A DNA stretch of 64,000 nucleotides from CAZIQY01 sp964541605 (GTDB lineage: Bacteria; Desulfobacterota; Syntrophia; Syntrophales; UBA2185), in NCBI GenBank assembly GCA_964541605.1, contig CAZIQY010000003.1, forward strand, positions 7,392-71,391, given 5' to 3'. This document shows positions 1 through 8,985 of the stretch, piece by piece; the first letter of the stretch is position 1, and every line of letters begins with the position of its first letter. The notes beneath the pieces are model-generated. The model was not told the DNA's origin and ran no database searches. It worked only from the letters and a program-made list of their open reading frames with translations. The translations under genes and the position numbers were made by a program.

Positions 1-7
1 ATAATTA

Positions 8-15
8 TCCTCCTT
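8..15 (-). promoter_or_regulatory. Shine-Dalgarno of a gene lying beyond the left edge
   Basis: Read on the minus strand this is AAGGAGGA, placed just after the stop codon of the acyl-CoA dehydrogenase and a few bases before the window edge. It implies a further minus-strand gene in the same operon whose start codon is just outside the window. The identity of that gene cannot be seen. Confidence 0.6.
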
Positions 16-16
16 T

Positions 17-1882
17 TTAATATGCGAATGACTCATCCGCCATTTCGATAGGAACCCGCTCACCGCATTTGATTGCTTCACACCGTGATTTAATCGAAGA
101 CAGTGTGTCCACCGCAAAGAACTTTGCCACGGCAATCTTGCCTTCATAAAAGGCCGCATCGGCATGTTCATGGACAAAGGCGCGCTTCCTGCCCTTCGAA
201 TCCTCTATTCCCTTTTCTGCATAGACGGCCTGCAATTTTTCATGGGCAATCCCGGCGGCCTGTAAGAGAAAATGACCGATCACAACGTCGCCGAAGATTT
301 CAAGATAAGGGGTCGCATTCAGGATAGGAATCATGAAACCCGCGCTTCTTCCCATTTGTGCAAATTGCATAGTCAGGTCGATGATCGCATTCTGTGCTTC
401 TTCGAGATGGGCGCCGTATTTCTTGAGCTCTGCGATCTCCTTTGTTTTTGCAATGGTCGCACTGGTCTCACCCAGAAGATTCATGACATCCATTCCCTTT
501 CTCTGCCCCAGCTTTCTCCCGACCAGATCGAGGCACTGAATGCCGTTTGTCCCCTCATAGATAGTGGCTATCTTACAATCTCTCAGATACTGTTCCACAG
601 GGTATTCACTGCAGTATCCATATCCTCCATAGATATCAATGGCCGCTGAGCATACAAGAAAAGCCTTATCGGAGGAATAGGCCTTGCAGACGGGAATGAG
701 CAGTTCAACCAGACCATGCCATTTCTCTCTTTCCTGTTCGGTTTTTGATACGATTGCCAGATCCATGCAGTAGGCTGTAAAATAATTCATGGCCCTGATG
801 CCCTCTACATAAGTTTTCATCCACAGAAGTTTTCTCCGGATGTCGGGATGCTGGATAATGGGAACCGCTTTCGCGTCGGGATTTTTCATTTCCCAGATGG
901 GGATGCTCTGAATTCTTTCCTTGGCATAATGAACGGCATGCTCATAGGCCGCTGTGGCGTGTCCCAGGCTTTGCATTCCGACTTCGAGCCGCGCCTCATT
1001 CATCATGTGAAACATGATTCTCATGCCCTGACGTTCCTTGCCCAGAAGCTCACCAATACACTTCCCGTCATCGCCGAAATTCAACGTGCAGGTGGCCGAC
1101 GCTTTAATACCCATCTTGTGCTCGATGTTGCCTGTCTTCACATCATTAAATTCACCAAGGCTGCCGTCGTCATTGAGCCTGTATTTGGGAACGAGAAAAA
1201 TGGATATACCCGACGTGCCGGGAGGGTCACCCTCGATTCTTGCCAGAACGGGATGAACGATATTTTCCGTAAGGTTGTGATCTCCGCAGGAAATGAATAT
1301 TTTCGACCCTGTGATGGCGAAGGTGCCGTCCGGCAGTCTTTTCGCTGTCGTCTTCAGGGCACCCACGTCGCTTCCCGCTCCGGGTTCCGTGAGGCACATG
1401 GTTCCCCCACACACACCCGCATACATGTTGTACATGTACTTGTTTTTTTGGTCCTCCGTCCCGAACTTTTCAATGAGACGGGCGGCCCCGTGGGTAAGTC
1501 CCGGATACATAAGAAGGGGGAAATTGGCCGCAAAAGCAGCCTCCGTGCTGGCTGTGGCAACAACAATCGGCATCCCCTGACCGCCCACATCGGGAGATTC
1601 CGTAGGACAAAGCCAGCCTGCTTCCACATACTTCTTGAAGGCATTATGAAAACTCGCAGGCACCGAAACCTTTCCATCTTTAAATGTACACCCCTCTCGG
1701 TCACCTTCAGCATAAACGGGCAAAAGGACGTTCAATGCCAGTTTCTCGGCTTCATTTTGTATCATAAGAACGACATCCTTCGAGAAGTCCGCATACTTTT
1801 CGTTTTCAAACAACTTTTCGATATCAAGCTGCTCAAAAAGAATAAACTGCTGATCCCTCGTATTGACCAACATGTTGCTCAT
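17..1882 (-). CDS. acyl-CoA dehydrogenase, long C-terminally extended type
   Basis: FAD-dependent alpha,beta-dehydrogenation of an acyl-CoA, passing electrons to electron-transfer flavoprotein in the cytoplasm. The 621 residues exceed the usual ~380 and fit the family with an extra N-terminal helix and a C-terminal extension. Visible signatures are LTEPGAGSD (residues 164-172, flavin/substrate region) and YEGTNGIQ with Glu443, the expected catalytic base. A strong Shine-Dalgarno (AGGAGGGGAGG) precedes the ATG. The tetR-type gene lies 94 bp upstream on the same strand, and a further downstream gene is implied at the window edge, so this is probably a regulated beta-oxidation or syntrophic acid-degradation operon. 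The chain length or ring specificity of the substrate cannot be read from sequence. Confidence 0.93.
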   Translation of the reverse strand: MSNMLVNTRDQQFILFEQLDIEKLFENEKYADFSKDVVLMIQNEAEKLALNVLLPVYAEGDREGCTFKDGKVSVPASFHNAFKKYVEAGWLCPTESPDVGGQGMPIVVATASTEAAFAANFPLLMYPGLTHGAARLIEKFGTEDQKNKYMYNMYAGVCGGTMCLTEPGAGSDVGALKTTAKRLPDGTFAITGSKIFISCGDHNLTENIVHPVLARIEGDPPGTSGISIFLVPKYRLNDDGSLGEFNDVKTGNIEHKMGIKASATCTLNFGDDGKCIGELLGKERQGMRIMFHMMNEARLEVGMQSLGHATAAYEHAVHYAKERIQSIPIWEMKNPDAKAVPIIQHPDIRRKLLWMKTYVEGIRAMNYFTAYCMDLAIVSKTEQEREKWHGLVELLIPVCKAYSSDKAFLVCSAAIDIYGGYGYCSEYPVEQYLRDCKIATIYEGTNGIQCLDLVGRKLGQRKGMDVMNLLGETSATIAKTKEIAELKKYGAHLEEAQNAIIDLTMQFAQMGRSAGFMIPILNATPYLEIFGDVVIGHFLLQAAGIAHEKLQAVYAEKGIEDSKGRKRAFVHEHADAAFYEGKIAVAKFFAVDTLSSIKSRCEAIKCGERVPIEMADESFAY

Positions 1883-1976
1883 AAGAATACCTCCCCTCCT
1901 GACCTGTGTATGCGCTTTTCGTTAAAAGACGCTTCTTAATTAAAAAGGTTTGTGTTGACCGCCTTGCTCCACCGTA

Positions 1977-2606
1977 TCATGACGCTTTTAAACCACGGAT
2001 AAAAATTTCCAGACTTGTTTGTATCGTGGAACGAATCAGATCTTCTCTTCTGGATTCCGATCCTGTAAATAGATATAATGAAATAATCCCGTTAAGAAGC
2101 CCCCATACGGCATTTCTGTTTTGACGCAGGTTTATGGTTGATGGAAACTCTCCATTTTCTATGCCGAATTGGAAAATTTTTTCGATGATATCGATGGTTT
2201 TATTGGTCGTTTTGATAATATGATTCTCAACTTCTTCCGGCAGATTCCTGTGATTGGCATTGAGCATGAATGTCATCAAAATTCTGAACAGCTCCTTGTC
2301 CTTGAGAAAAAAATCCACATAAATATCGGATAGTCGAAACAGAATGGCAGAGGCGCTACTCCCATTTCCGAACAAACCGCTTACCCGTTTATGAAACTTA
2401 TCGATATCCTCAAGAAGAATCTGCGTGTATATTTCATCTTTGCTTTTAAAATAGAGATAGACGGCCCCTTTGCTCAGTTCAGCTTTCTTTGCAATGCTTT
2501 CAACTGTCACGGATTTGAAACCTCTTTCGAAGAAGAGCTTTCTGGCCGATTTGAGGATAATACCTTTTCTGACATTTTTTTCCCGTTTCCTTCTTCTTTC
2601 AAACAT
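1977..2606 (-). CDS. TetR/AcrR family transcriptional regulator
   Basis: A 209-residue one-component repressor. The N-terminal helix-turn-helix is clear (residues ~19-60, with TVESIAKKAELSKGAVYLYF as recognition core), followed by an all-helical ligand-binding and dimerisation domain without obvious membrane segments. The N-terminus is very basic (ERRRKREKNVRKG). It precedes the acyl-CoA dehydrogenase on the same strand, which suggests that it senses an acyl-CoA or fatty acid and controls itself and the dehydrogenase. A palindromic operator candidate lies just upstream. The effector is inference; TetR ligand pockets are not predictable from sequence by eye. Confidence 0.9.
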   Translation of the reverse strand: MFERRRKREKNVRKGIILKSARKLFFERGFKSVTVESIAKKAELSKGAVYLYFKSKDEIYTQILLEDIDKFHKRVSGLFGNGSSASAILFRLSDIYVDFFLKDKELFRILMTFMLNANHRNLPEEVENHIIKTTNKTIDIIEKIFQFGIENGEFPSTINLRQNRNAVWGLLNGIISLYLFTGSESRREDLIRSTIQTSLEIFIRGLKAS

Positions 2607-2693
2607 AAAAACAACTGATCCTCTCGTTAATCTTTAATATTAAAAAGTGCGGTTTTGCAGTTTCTTCAAGGGTCTTATCGAGGCATGAACTAT

Positions 2694-2717
2694 GGTCATT
2701 ATATGACTATTGGTCAC
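2694..2717. promoter_or_regulatory. palindromic operator candidate for the TetR regulator
   Basis: Two overlapping inverted repeats are visible: GTCAT-N3-ATGAC (2695-2707) and TGAC-N5-GTCA (2704-2716). They sit just downstream of a plausible minus-strand promoter and ~90 bp upstream of the regulator's ATG, the expected place for an autorepressor site. Half-sites containing TGAC/GTCA are common among TetR-family operators. No binding data are available. Confidence 0.5.
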
Positions 2718-2720
2718 ATT

Positions 2721-2747
2721 TTTATACGATAACTCTGACGTTGTCAA
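2721..2747 (-). promoter_or_regulatory. sigma70-like promoter of the TetR gene
   Basis: On the minus strand a consensus -35 TTGACA (2747-2742) is followed by TATAAA (2726-2721), with a spacing of 15, shorter than optimal. A perfect TATAAT also occurs inside the palindrome at 2699-2704 but lacks a -35 at the right distance. Confidence 0.45.
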
Positions 2748-2801
2748 GAGATTTTTTCCAACAGGGAAATAATGAACGGAGGTTCTTGCCCGGTTGAATA
2801 A

Positions 2802-4667
2802 TTACGGATTTACTGGGGTCTTTGAGGTAACATTAATTTTGTTTAACACAGCATTCAGATTGTTATACGCTTCTCTGTAATCGGGTTTATAGTTCAATGC
2901 CTTCATAAAATGACTGATTGCCTCATCAAACCGCCTCAGATTCGCTAACGCAAGGCCCATATTGTTATGAGCCATGGCATGCTCATGATCCAGTTGCAGT
3001 GCTTTTTCAAAATAACCCAGGGATTCGATTACTTTCCCCTGCATGGCCAGAGCAGAGCCTGTGTTGTTGTATGCATCTGCATTTTCCGGATTGATTTTCA
3101 GTGCCTCTTGAAATTGCCCTTCGGCTTCATCGTATCTTCCCATGCGGGCAAGGGCTGTCCCCAGATTGTTATGGGCCTTTTCATCATTACTCTTAATGCG
3201 CAAAGCCAAACGATAATAAGAAATGGCTTCATCGATCTTCCCCTGAGAGGCAAGGGCAAGCCCCATATTGTTATGGGCCGCCGGGTAGTCCTTTTTTATT
3301 TGTAAAGCCATGGCAAAATGTTTTTCCGCATCATTCGATCTGCCCTGGTTAAGCAATGCAACCCCAAGGTTGTTGTGTGCGAGCGCGTTGTTATGGGTCA
3401 CTTTCAGGGTATGTTGAAAGAGAGTCACGCTGTTCCGCCAGACCTCTACCTGATGAGTGGTACAAATGATGAGAACGAACAGGATCGCTCCTGCGGATAA
3501 GAGGGACACGACATTTTTTTTCGGCCACTTTCTGAAAATATCGGAAACACCCCAGGCAATGATGACAAACAGGCCGATTCCCGGAACATACATATATCTG
3601 TCGGCCATGGCCTGATCGCCCGCCTGTACGAATCCAATGACCGGTACCAGCGTTCCCAGATACCAGAGCCATCCAACGAGTGCATACCGATAGCGCCGGG
3701 ACAGAAAGATGACGAGACAGGATATGAGCAACAGAATCACTGCAGCTCCGGTAACCTGAAATAAACCAGAGTCTCTCGAATAGGGATAGAATCCGGCCAG
3801 ATTCGCCGGCCAGAGCATTTTACCAAGATATTTTACATAGGAAATGAGGGCATGAGAAACACGATCCCCGGGAGTGAGTACATCGAAAGAAATGACAGCA
3901 CCCTCATGTCTGGTCGCGAGGAACGTGAAGACGCTCATGATCAATGTCATAATAAACAAAGGAATTTTTTCAAGCACCAGCCGGTTAATATCCTGCCACG
4001 ACGTCAGACGCCGCATCGGCCAGTAATCCAGAAGCAGAAGAACAAAGGGGAGTGTGACAAGCATCGGCTTTGCCATAAGGCCTAACACAAAGGCTAAAAG
4101 AACGAGCACATATCTGTACCATGCGGGATGTTCAACGTAAAATACATATGCCCACATCGTCATGAGCCAGAAAAACGTGCTCAAAACATTCTTGCGTTCC
4201 GCAACCCACGCGACGGATTCCACATTCAGAGGATGAACGGCGAACAACGCCGCAACAAAGGCGCTTTTCCAAATGTCACCGGTTGTTCGCTTCAGCAGAA
4301 TATATAACAGAATGGCGTTCGCCATGTGAAAGATCAGGTTTGTCCAGTGATGGCCGCCGGCGTTTGATCTAAACAGTTGATAGTCCATCATGTGAGAAAG
4401 CCATGTCAGGGGATGCCAGTAACCTGTGTGGATATCGGTCATAGCCCAGATGAAACCCTCCCGGGACAATCCGGATCTGACATGACGGTTCTTGATAATA
4501 TAGGATATGTCGTCGTAATCGATCAGGTCGAAGTACTGTATCTGCCAGTAAGCGATGAGGATGACAACCGTGAGAAACATGCCAATCAGCAGATCACAAT
4601 ATTTCTTGTAACCTGTGACGCCCTGAACTTCTGAACCTGCTATGATTCTCCGATCATTTTCTGTCAT
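2802..4667 (-). CDS. TMTC-like GT-C membrane glycosyltransferase with C-terminal TPRs
   Basis: A 621-residue polytopic membrane protein. About ten hydrophobic segments fill residues ~25-400, and six or more tetratricopeptide repeats of 34 residues (each with HNNLG/YNNTG cores) fill ~415-610. The first loop has an acidic pair in YDDISYIIKNRHV, then WHPLTWLSHMMDY and HPLNVESVAWVAERKN. These correspond to conserved blocks of the TMTC/DUF1736 family, whose eukaryotic members are O-mannosyltransferases using dolichyl-phosphate-mannose. By analogy it would transfer a sugar from polyprenyl-phosphate on the periplasmic face. It is last in a minus-strand set with a methyltransferase-GT2 fusion and a paralogue. 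Many such proteins are annotated only as TPR proteins; donor and acceptor are unknown. Confidence 0.75.
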   Translation of the reverse strand: MTENDRRIIAGSEVQGVTGYKKYCDLLIGMFLTVVILIAYWQIQYFDLIDYDDISYIIKNRHVRSGLSREGFIWAMTDIHTGYWHPLTWLSHMMDYQLFRSNAGGHHWTNLIFHMANAILLYILLKRTTGDIWKSAFVAALFAVHPLNVESVAWVAERKNVLSTFFWLMTMWAYVFYVEHPAWYRYVLVLLAFVLGLMAKPMLVTLPFVLLLLDYWPMRRLTSWQDINRLVLEKIPLFIMTLIMSVFTFLATRHEGAVISFDVLTPGDRVSHALISYVKYLGKMLWPANLAGFYPYSRDSGLFQVTGAAVILLLISCLVIFLSRRYRYALVGWLWYLGTLVPVIGFVQAGDQAMADRYMYVPGIGLFVIIAWGVSDIFRKWPKKNVVSLLSAGAILFVLIICTTHQVEVWRNSVTLFQHTLKVTHNNALAHNNLGVALLNQGRSNDAEKHFAMALQIKKDYPAAHNNMGLALASQGKIDEAISYYRLALRIKSNDEKAHNNLGTALARMGRYDEAEGQFQEALKINPENADAYNNTGSALAMQGKVIESLGYFEKALQLDHEHAMAHNNMGLALANLRRFDEAISHFMKALNYKPDYREAYNNLNAVLNKINVTSKTPVNP

Positions 4668-4704
4668 GAGAGGCTTACAACTTATAATATTTCTTCAAGT
4701 CATG

Positions 4705-6135
4705 TTATATGAATTTTATCCGTCGAATCGCAAACAACACCATCTTCAGCAACATCCAACCGTGCCGCCAGCGGCTGATACTGGTCGATCCGTACGTTCT
4801 TTCCCTGTAACGGATGGGCAACTCAATAATCTTCAAATTCAATCTGGCGGCTCCGAACAGCAGATCAAAATCACCAAAGGGATCGAAATCGCCAAAATAG
4901 GATCGATTTTTTGCGATTCTTTGATAATCCTCTTTCCATAATGCTTTCGTTCCGCAAAGGGTATCCTTGATAGGCTGCCCCAATAGCCATGTGAACGCCA
5001 GGCTGAAAAATTTATTGCCCACAAGGTTAAAAAAACGCATGGCTTCTTTCTCCATTGGATAAACAAGGCGCACGCCGTTAACGAATTCGCCCTTTCCAGA
5101 ACGAAGCGCTTCATAAAAACGCGGCAAATCCTCAGGTGGGACCGTTAAATCGGCGTCGAGAATCATCAACATCTCTCCGCCCGCGTTCTCAAAACCCGTT
5201 CTTACCGCATCACCTTTGCCGACACCTGGTTGCCTCAGCAATCTGCATTGCCTTTCCGGAAATATTCCCATAGTTTTTTCAATGGTCTCATACGTATCAT
5301 CCTGAGAGTGCCCTTCAACGAAAACCAGTTCCGTTCCTCCCCCCATTTCCGGCACCCGCTTGAAAATATGAGGGATGTTTCCCGCTTCATTCCGGGCAGG
5401 CACGATGACGGACACCCGTGGCTCCTTCATTTTTACATCACGATCAGGCTTTGGCCTCACAACAATAATATGCGACAGTGCCAGAATCTTAAAGGGCCAT
5501 ATCTTGGCGACAAGATGATTCATCAGTTTATCTACCCAAGGGGTCCGCAGGGGCCAGATGATTTCTTCCCAGTGTCTGATCAGTTCAAGACCGGCAAGGT
5601 TCAACAATCCCTCGATATCTTCCACGGTAAGCCAGTTTTGCAGCAATGCCGGCTTCGCAAGCCCCAAACGCCGAACAATGGAGAGCGGCAATTCCCACAT
5701 CCGGCTATAGGTATTGATGATGATCTTCGTGCGGCTAGTGGCGATTTTCATCACCTGTTCGAAGGTTCGCTGGACATCCCAGAGATCATTCACCAGGTCT
5801 GACAGGATGATATAATCAAACTTCTCTTTAATATCTATGTCGTGTGCATCCGCCTGGATAAATTTAAGATCAGGATGGCGTTTACTCGCACGCTGAATCA
5901 TCTCCGGGGAAAAATCGACGCCAACGCCATAACCGGGCTTAAGTGCAGCCAGCAGGTCCCCTTTCGCACACCCGATTTCTATCACCCGCTGCCCGGGTGG
6001 AATGAGAAACCGGAACACCTCTGCGATGCGACCGTGGTAATAGTCACCGAATCCTTCCCATGAATCCATCCTGCGGGCGACAGAATCCCAGTGTTGGATT
6101 CTTGTCTTCTGATAATTGAATTGCTCAACGTCCAT
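4705..6135 (-). CDS. fusion: SAM-dependent methyltransferase + GT2 glycosyltransferase
   Basis: A 476-residue two-domain protein. Residues ~1-225 form a class I methyltransferase (motif I VIEIGCAKGD near 51, followed by GVDFSPEMI). Residues ~240-476 form a GT2 domain starting at VSVIVPARNE, with the LDADLTV metal-binding motif near 325. The C-terminus is basic and amphipathic but has no clear multi-span membrane region. The GT2 half resembles dolichyl-phosphate-mannose/glucose synthases, so it may charge polyprenyl-phosphate with sugar for the TMTC-like transferases on both sides (37 bp and 68 bp away). The methyltransferase half could act on the lipid-linked sugar or its precursor. The fusion is read from one uninterrupted frame. 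Confidence 0.8.
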   Translation of the reverse strand: MDVEQFNYQKTRIQHWDSVARRMDSWEGFGDYYHGRIAEVFRFLIPPGQRVIEIGCAKGDLLAALKPGYGVGVDFSPEMIQRASKRHPDLKFIQADAHDIDIKEKFDYIILSDLVNDLWDVQRTFEQVMKIATSRTKIIINTYSRMWELPLSIVRRLGLAKPALLQNWLTVEDIEGLLNLAGLELIRHWEEIIWPLRTPWVDKLMNHLVAKIWPFKILALSHIIVVRPKPDRDVKMKEPRVSVIVPARNEAGNIPHIFKRVPEMGGGTELVFVEGHSQDDTYETIEKTMGIFPERQCRLLRQPGVGKGDAVRTGFENAGGEMLMILDADLTVPPEDLPRFYEALRSGKGEFVNGVRLVYPMEKEAMRFFNLVGNKFFSLAFTWLLGQPIKDTLCGTKALWKEDYQRIAKNRSYFGDFDPFGDFDLLFGAARLNLKIIELPIRYRERTYGSTSISRWRHGWMLLKMVLFAIRRIKFI

Positions 6136-6203
6136 AGTGAATCATAACCATAATGAAATTATACGTTTTTAAATTTTTCAAAGGTCTTAGAAAAAATCAT
6201 GCC

Positions 6204-7949
6204 CTACGGGCGGGCAGTTTCGATTTTATACGTCCTTAAAATAAAATTCAAAGAATTGCAGGCGTCGGTGTGATCCGGTTTGATCCTCAGGGCTTCCCTG
6301 AAGTGATAAATAGCCGTATCGAAATGCTGCTGTTTCGCAAGGACTATACCGAGATTATTGTGAACGTCTGCATCGTTCGGCTTGATCTTCAATGCTTCCC
6401 TGTAATGATAGGCGGCCTCGTCCAGCTTCCCCTGAGCGGTCAGCGCATTGGCTATGTTGTTATGCGTCTTTTCGTTATCCGGCCTGTATTTGAGCGCTTT
6501 TTGATAATAGAATACGGCTTCCTCCTGTCTTCCATGGAGAGCCATCACATAACCCATGTTGTTAAAGGCATCGGCATAATCCGGTTTAATCCGCGATGAT
6601 TTTTCAAAACAGGCCATGGCTTCATTCCATCTCCCCTGCTGGAAAAAAGCGCCGCCGAGATTGTTATACATGATATAGTTTCTTTCTGTCACGCGAATTG
6701 CGTGCTGAAAGAGGGTGATGCTGTCCCGCCAGTATTGAACCTGGTGCCATGAAGAAACCGCAAGGATGGATAAAGCAATCCCCCACGATATGAAAAACCC
6801 CCCCCTTCCATATCTCCACCCACTTAAGATATGGCTTCCTTCCCACGCCATGATCACAAACAGGCCGATGAGGGGAATATAGGTGTAGCGGTCTGCCATG
6901 GCGTGTCCCCCTATTTGTACCAGTCCGATTACGGGAACAAGCGTCAGAACATACCAGAACCATCCGGTGAACAGAAAGGGATATCGCTTGATGTTGTAAA
7001 AAACAAAAATCGTTGTCAACGCAAGGACGGCCCCGGACAAGACCACCTGCCACCACGGCAACATGCCCAAATGCGGATATAATATCGCTAAGTTGTTCGG
7101 CCACAGCGTTTTCCAGACATAACCCGCATACGAAACGATCGCATTTGCGGCGCGCACTTCAAAAGGAAACACCTCAAGGGACTTCAGCGCCCCGATTTTC
7201 CCCTCTGTATAGAAGGTCAAACCTGTCAGCCCTGCTGCCAGGATAAAAAGGGGAATCTTCTCTACGATGAGACGGAGAAGAGAGACTTCCGCAAATTTCA
7301 CCGTGTCCATGTAATGATAAAAGCGTGTCGGAAAACGCCTTAAAGGCCAATAGTCGAGGAGCAACAGAACGACGGGCAACGTCACCACCATGGGCTTTGA
7401 CATTAAACCCAGGACATAAAAAGAGACCACCACGAGATAACGGCATGTCCCCGGACGTTCCGCATAATACACATACGCCAGCATCGTAAGGAACCAGAAA
7501 ACGGTGCTCAATACATCTTTCCGCTGTGAAATCCAGGCAACGGATTCCACATGCAACGGATGCAGGGCAAACAGGGCCGCAATGAGAGCGCTCATCCAGG
7601 TTGCATGTGTCATTCGAAAAAAGACCAGAAATATCAGAACCGTATTGGCCATGTGCAACAGGACATTTGTCCAGTGATACCCCCCGGCGTTCAATCCGTA
7701 CATCTGATAATCCAGCATCAGCGACAACCAGGTCAGGGGATGCCAGAAGCCCGCATCCGTGGCCGTCAATGCCCAGGAAATACCCTCCCGGCTCAGCCCT
7801 TTCTGAACATGTTCGTTTTCGGTTACGTACAGATTGTCATCATAAAGGATAAAACCGTAATCCTGCACCTGCCAGAACAGCACCAGGACAGACAGGGACA
7901 GCAACAGACAAATGAGCAATACCTTGTATTTTCTAAAAAGGTCATTCAT
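6204..7949 (-). CDS. TMTC-like GT-C membrane glycosyltransferase with C-terminal TPRs
   Basis: Paralogue of the gene ending at 2802, with the same order of blocks: LYDDNLYVTENEHV in the first loop, WHPLTWLSLMLDY, HPLHVESVAWISQRKD, about ten membrane segments, then five TPR units in the last ~190 residues. I place the start at 7949 (Met-Asn-Asp-Leu-Phe, 581 residues). A more distal ATG at 8030 would add 27 residues that overlap the upstream methyltransferase, whereas 7949 begins 14 bases after that gene stops and leads directly into the first membrane helix. The predicted role is sugar transfer from a polyprenyl-phosphate donor outside the cytoplasmic membrane. Function is by family analogy only. 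Confidence 0.75.
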   Translation of the reverse strand: MNDLFRKYKVLLICLLLSLSVLVLFWQVQDYGFILYDDNLYVTENEHVQKGLSREGISWALTATDAGFWHPLTWLSLMLDYQMYGLNAGGYHWTNVLLHMANTVLIFLVFFRMTHATWMSALIAALFALHPLHVESVAWISQRKDVLSTVFWFLTMLAYVYYAERPGTCRYLVVVSFYVLGLMSKPMVVTLPVVLLLLDYWPLRRFPTRFYHYMDTVKFAEVSLLRLIVEKIPLFILAAGLTGLTFYTEGKIGALKSLEVFPFEVRAANAIVSYAGYVWKTLWPNNLAILYPHLGMLPWWQVVLSGAVLALTTIFVFYNIKRYPFLFTGWFWYVLTLVPVIGLVQIGGHAMADRYTYIPLIGLFVIMAWEGSHILSGWRYGRGGFFISWGIALSILAVSSWHQVQYWRDSITLFQHAIRVTERNYIMYNNLGGAFFQQGRWNEAMACFEKSSRIKPDYADAFNNMGYVMALHGRQEEAVFYYQKALKYRPDNEKTHNNIANALTAQGKLDEAAYHYREALKIKPNDADVHNNLGIVLAKQQHFDTAIYHFREALRIKPDHTDACNSLNFILRTYKIETARP

Positions 7950-7962
7950 GCGAAATATAACC

Positions 7963-8709
7963 TTACCCCGGCCGATGACAGCGGATATGCAAGGATCCGG
8001 CAAACTCCCGAATGACGGGCAGTTTTTCAAGGGTTCGACCTGCCCTCGCTACGATATCGATCAGTGAAGCGGGGGTTGCCGGATGAAGCCAGTCACAGGG
8101 CAATATCCTCACGCCCGCAAACCCCGCTTTCAGCAAGAGATCGCGAAGCCGCCAGCGGAAAAAGGCAGTTTCATCGGGAGAATCTCCCATTCGCGCTTTA
8201 ATCAGGGGAACATTTTTCTGAACCATGATCTGGGGGTTGAGCATGTTCGGTTCGGCAAAACTCATGATGCCGCCAGGTTTCAAGAGTTCATATATTTTTG
8301 CAAGCGCTTCTTGAATATCGAGGTGGTGAAGGACAGACGATCCGATAACGGCATCAAACGGTCCATCGACATTGCAATCTTCAAACCTCTTCTGAAGGAA
8401 GATGACCTGGTTGTCCGGCAAGCCGCGGGATCTCGCTATTTCGATCAGATCATGCGAAATATCCACTGCCACGATACGGGCGCCGCTTAACGCAAACATT
8501 TCAGTAAACATCCCCGTGCCGCAACCGATCTCCAGTATTGACCGCCCCGGGCCGAGATTAGCGCTTGCAGAAATCCATTCCGCACGCCTCAGCGCCCTTA
8601 CCCGGCCCGCCGGTGTTTTCCAGCCCCATATGCTCTCCGGATCCCTGTCTGCGATCATCTTGCCGTGAATGACTTCACGTTCGGCCTTTATCGATGTTTT
8701 TTCTCCCAT
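7963..8709 (-). CDS. class I SAM-dependent methyltransferase
   Basis: A 248-residue cytoplasmic methyltransferase. Motif I is SILEIGCGTGMF (near residue 55), the acidic strand-2 end is AVDIS, and the motif IV region is DAVIGSSVLHHL. A hydrophobic C-terminal stretch may contact lipid. It is the first gene of the minus-strand set that continues into the TMTC-like and GT2-fusion genes, so its substrate is probably a sugar, polyprenyl-linked glycan or lipid. Several other methyltransferases of this general type occur in the window. The substrate cannot be assigned. Confidence 0.85.
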   Translation of the reverse strand: MGEKTSIKAEREVIHGKMIADRDPESIWGWKTPAGRVRALRRAEWISASANLGPGRSILEIGCGTGMFTEMFALSGARIVAVDISHDLIEIARSRGLPDNQVIFLQKRFEDCNVDGPFDAVIGSSVLHHLDIQEALAKIYELLKPGGIMSFAEPNMLNPQIMVQKNVPLIKARMGDSPDETAFFRWRLRDLLLKAGFAGVRILPCDWLHPATPASLIDIVARAGRTLEKLPVIREFAGSLHIRCHRPG

Positions 8710-8873
8710 CCGGTCAGCCTCGAATCACAAAAAACTCTCAATCATAAAAACAAAGATTCACGGAAAAGGGTACAAATACACCCGTCCGTGTCTTCCGGAC
8801 AACCTCCCGGTTCATATAAATCGCAGCTCTCTCGCCTATGAGTCTCTATTACTATAGAAGAATACTAAATTAT

Positions 8874-8895
8874 TCGCCTGCGGGCGAGGTTTTTT
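8874..8895 (+). terminator. short hairpin followed by a T run
   Basis: TCGCC-TGCG-GGCGA forms a 5-bp GC-rich stem with a four-base loop, followed by GG and six T on the plus strand. It lies in the divergent gap, upstream of the promoter of the next plus-strand gene, with no plus-strand gene before it. It may insulate against antisense read-through, or may be incidental. Confidence 0.35.
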
Positions 8896-8911
8896 CTTCC
8901 TCTTTTGTTGC

Positions 8912-8940
8912 TTGACCTTGCACTACCGATTATATATATA
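8912..8940 (+). promoter_or_regulatory. sigma70-like promoter of the GT2/wbp-like operon
   Basis: TTGACC (8912-8917) and TATATA (8935-8940) are separated by 17 bases, in the gap between divergent genes and ~45 bp upstream of the GT2 start. It would drive the plus-strand genes 8986-13827. Confidence 0.5.
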
Positions 8941-8985
8941 CACCATATTCATGAAAATAATGTTGTTTTCAGGAGCGCCCGGTAT

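Noticed and set aside
848..1939. 363-residue plus-strand open frame opposite the acyl-CoA dehydrogenase
   Set aside because: Antisense to a clear enzyme gene, no ribosome site, and no recognisable domain; a shadow of codon bias.
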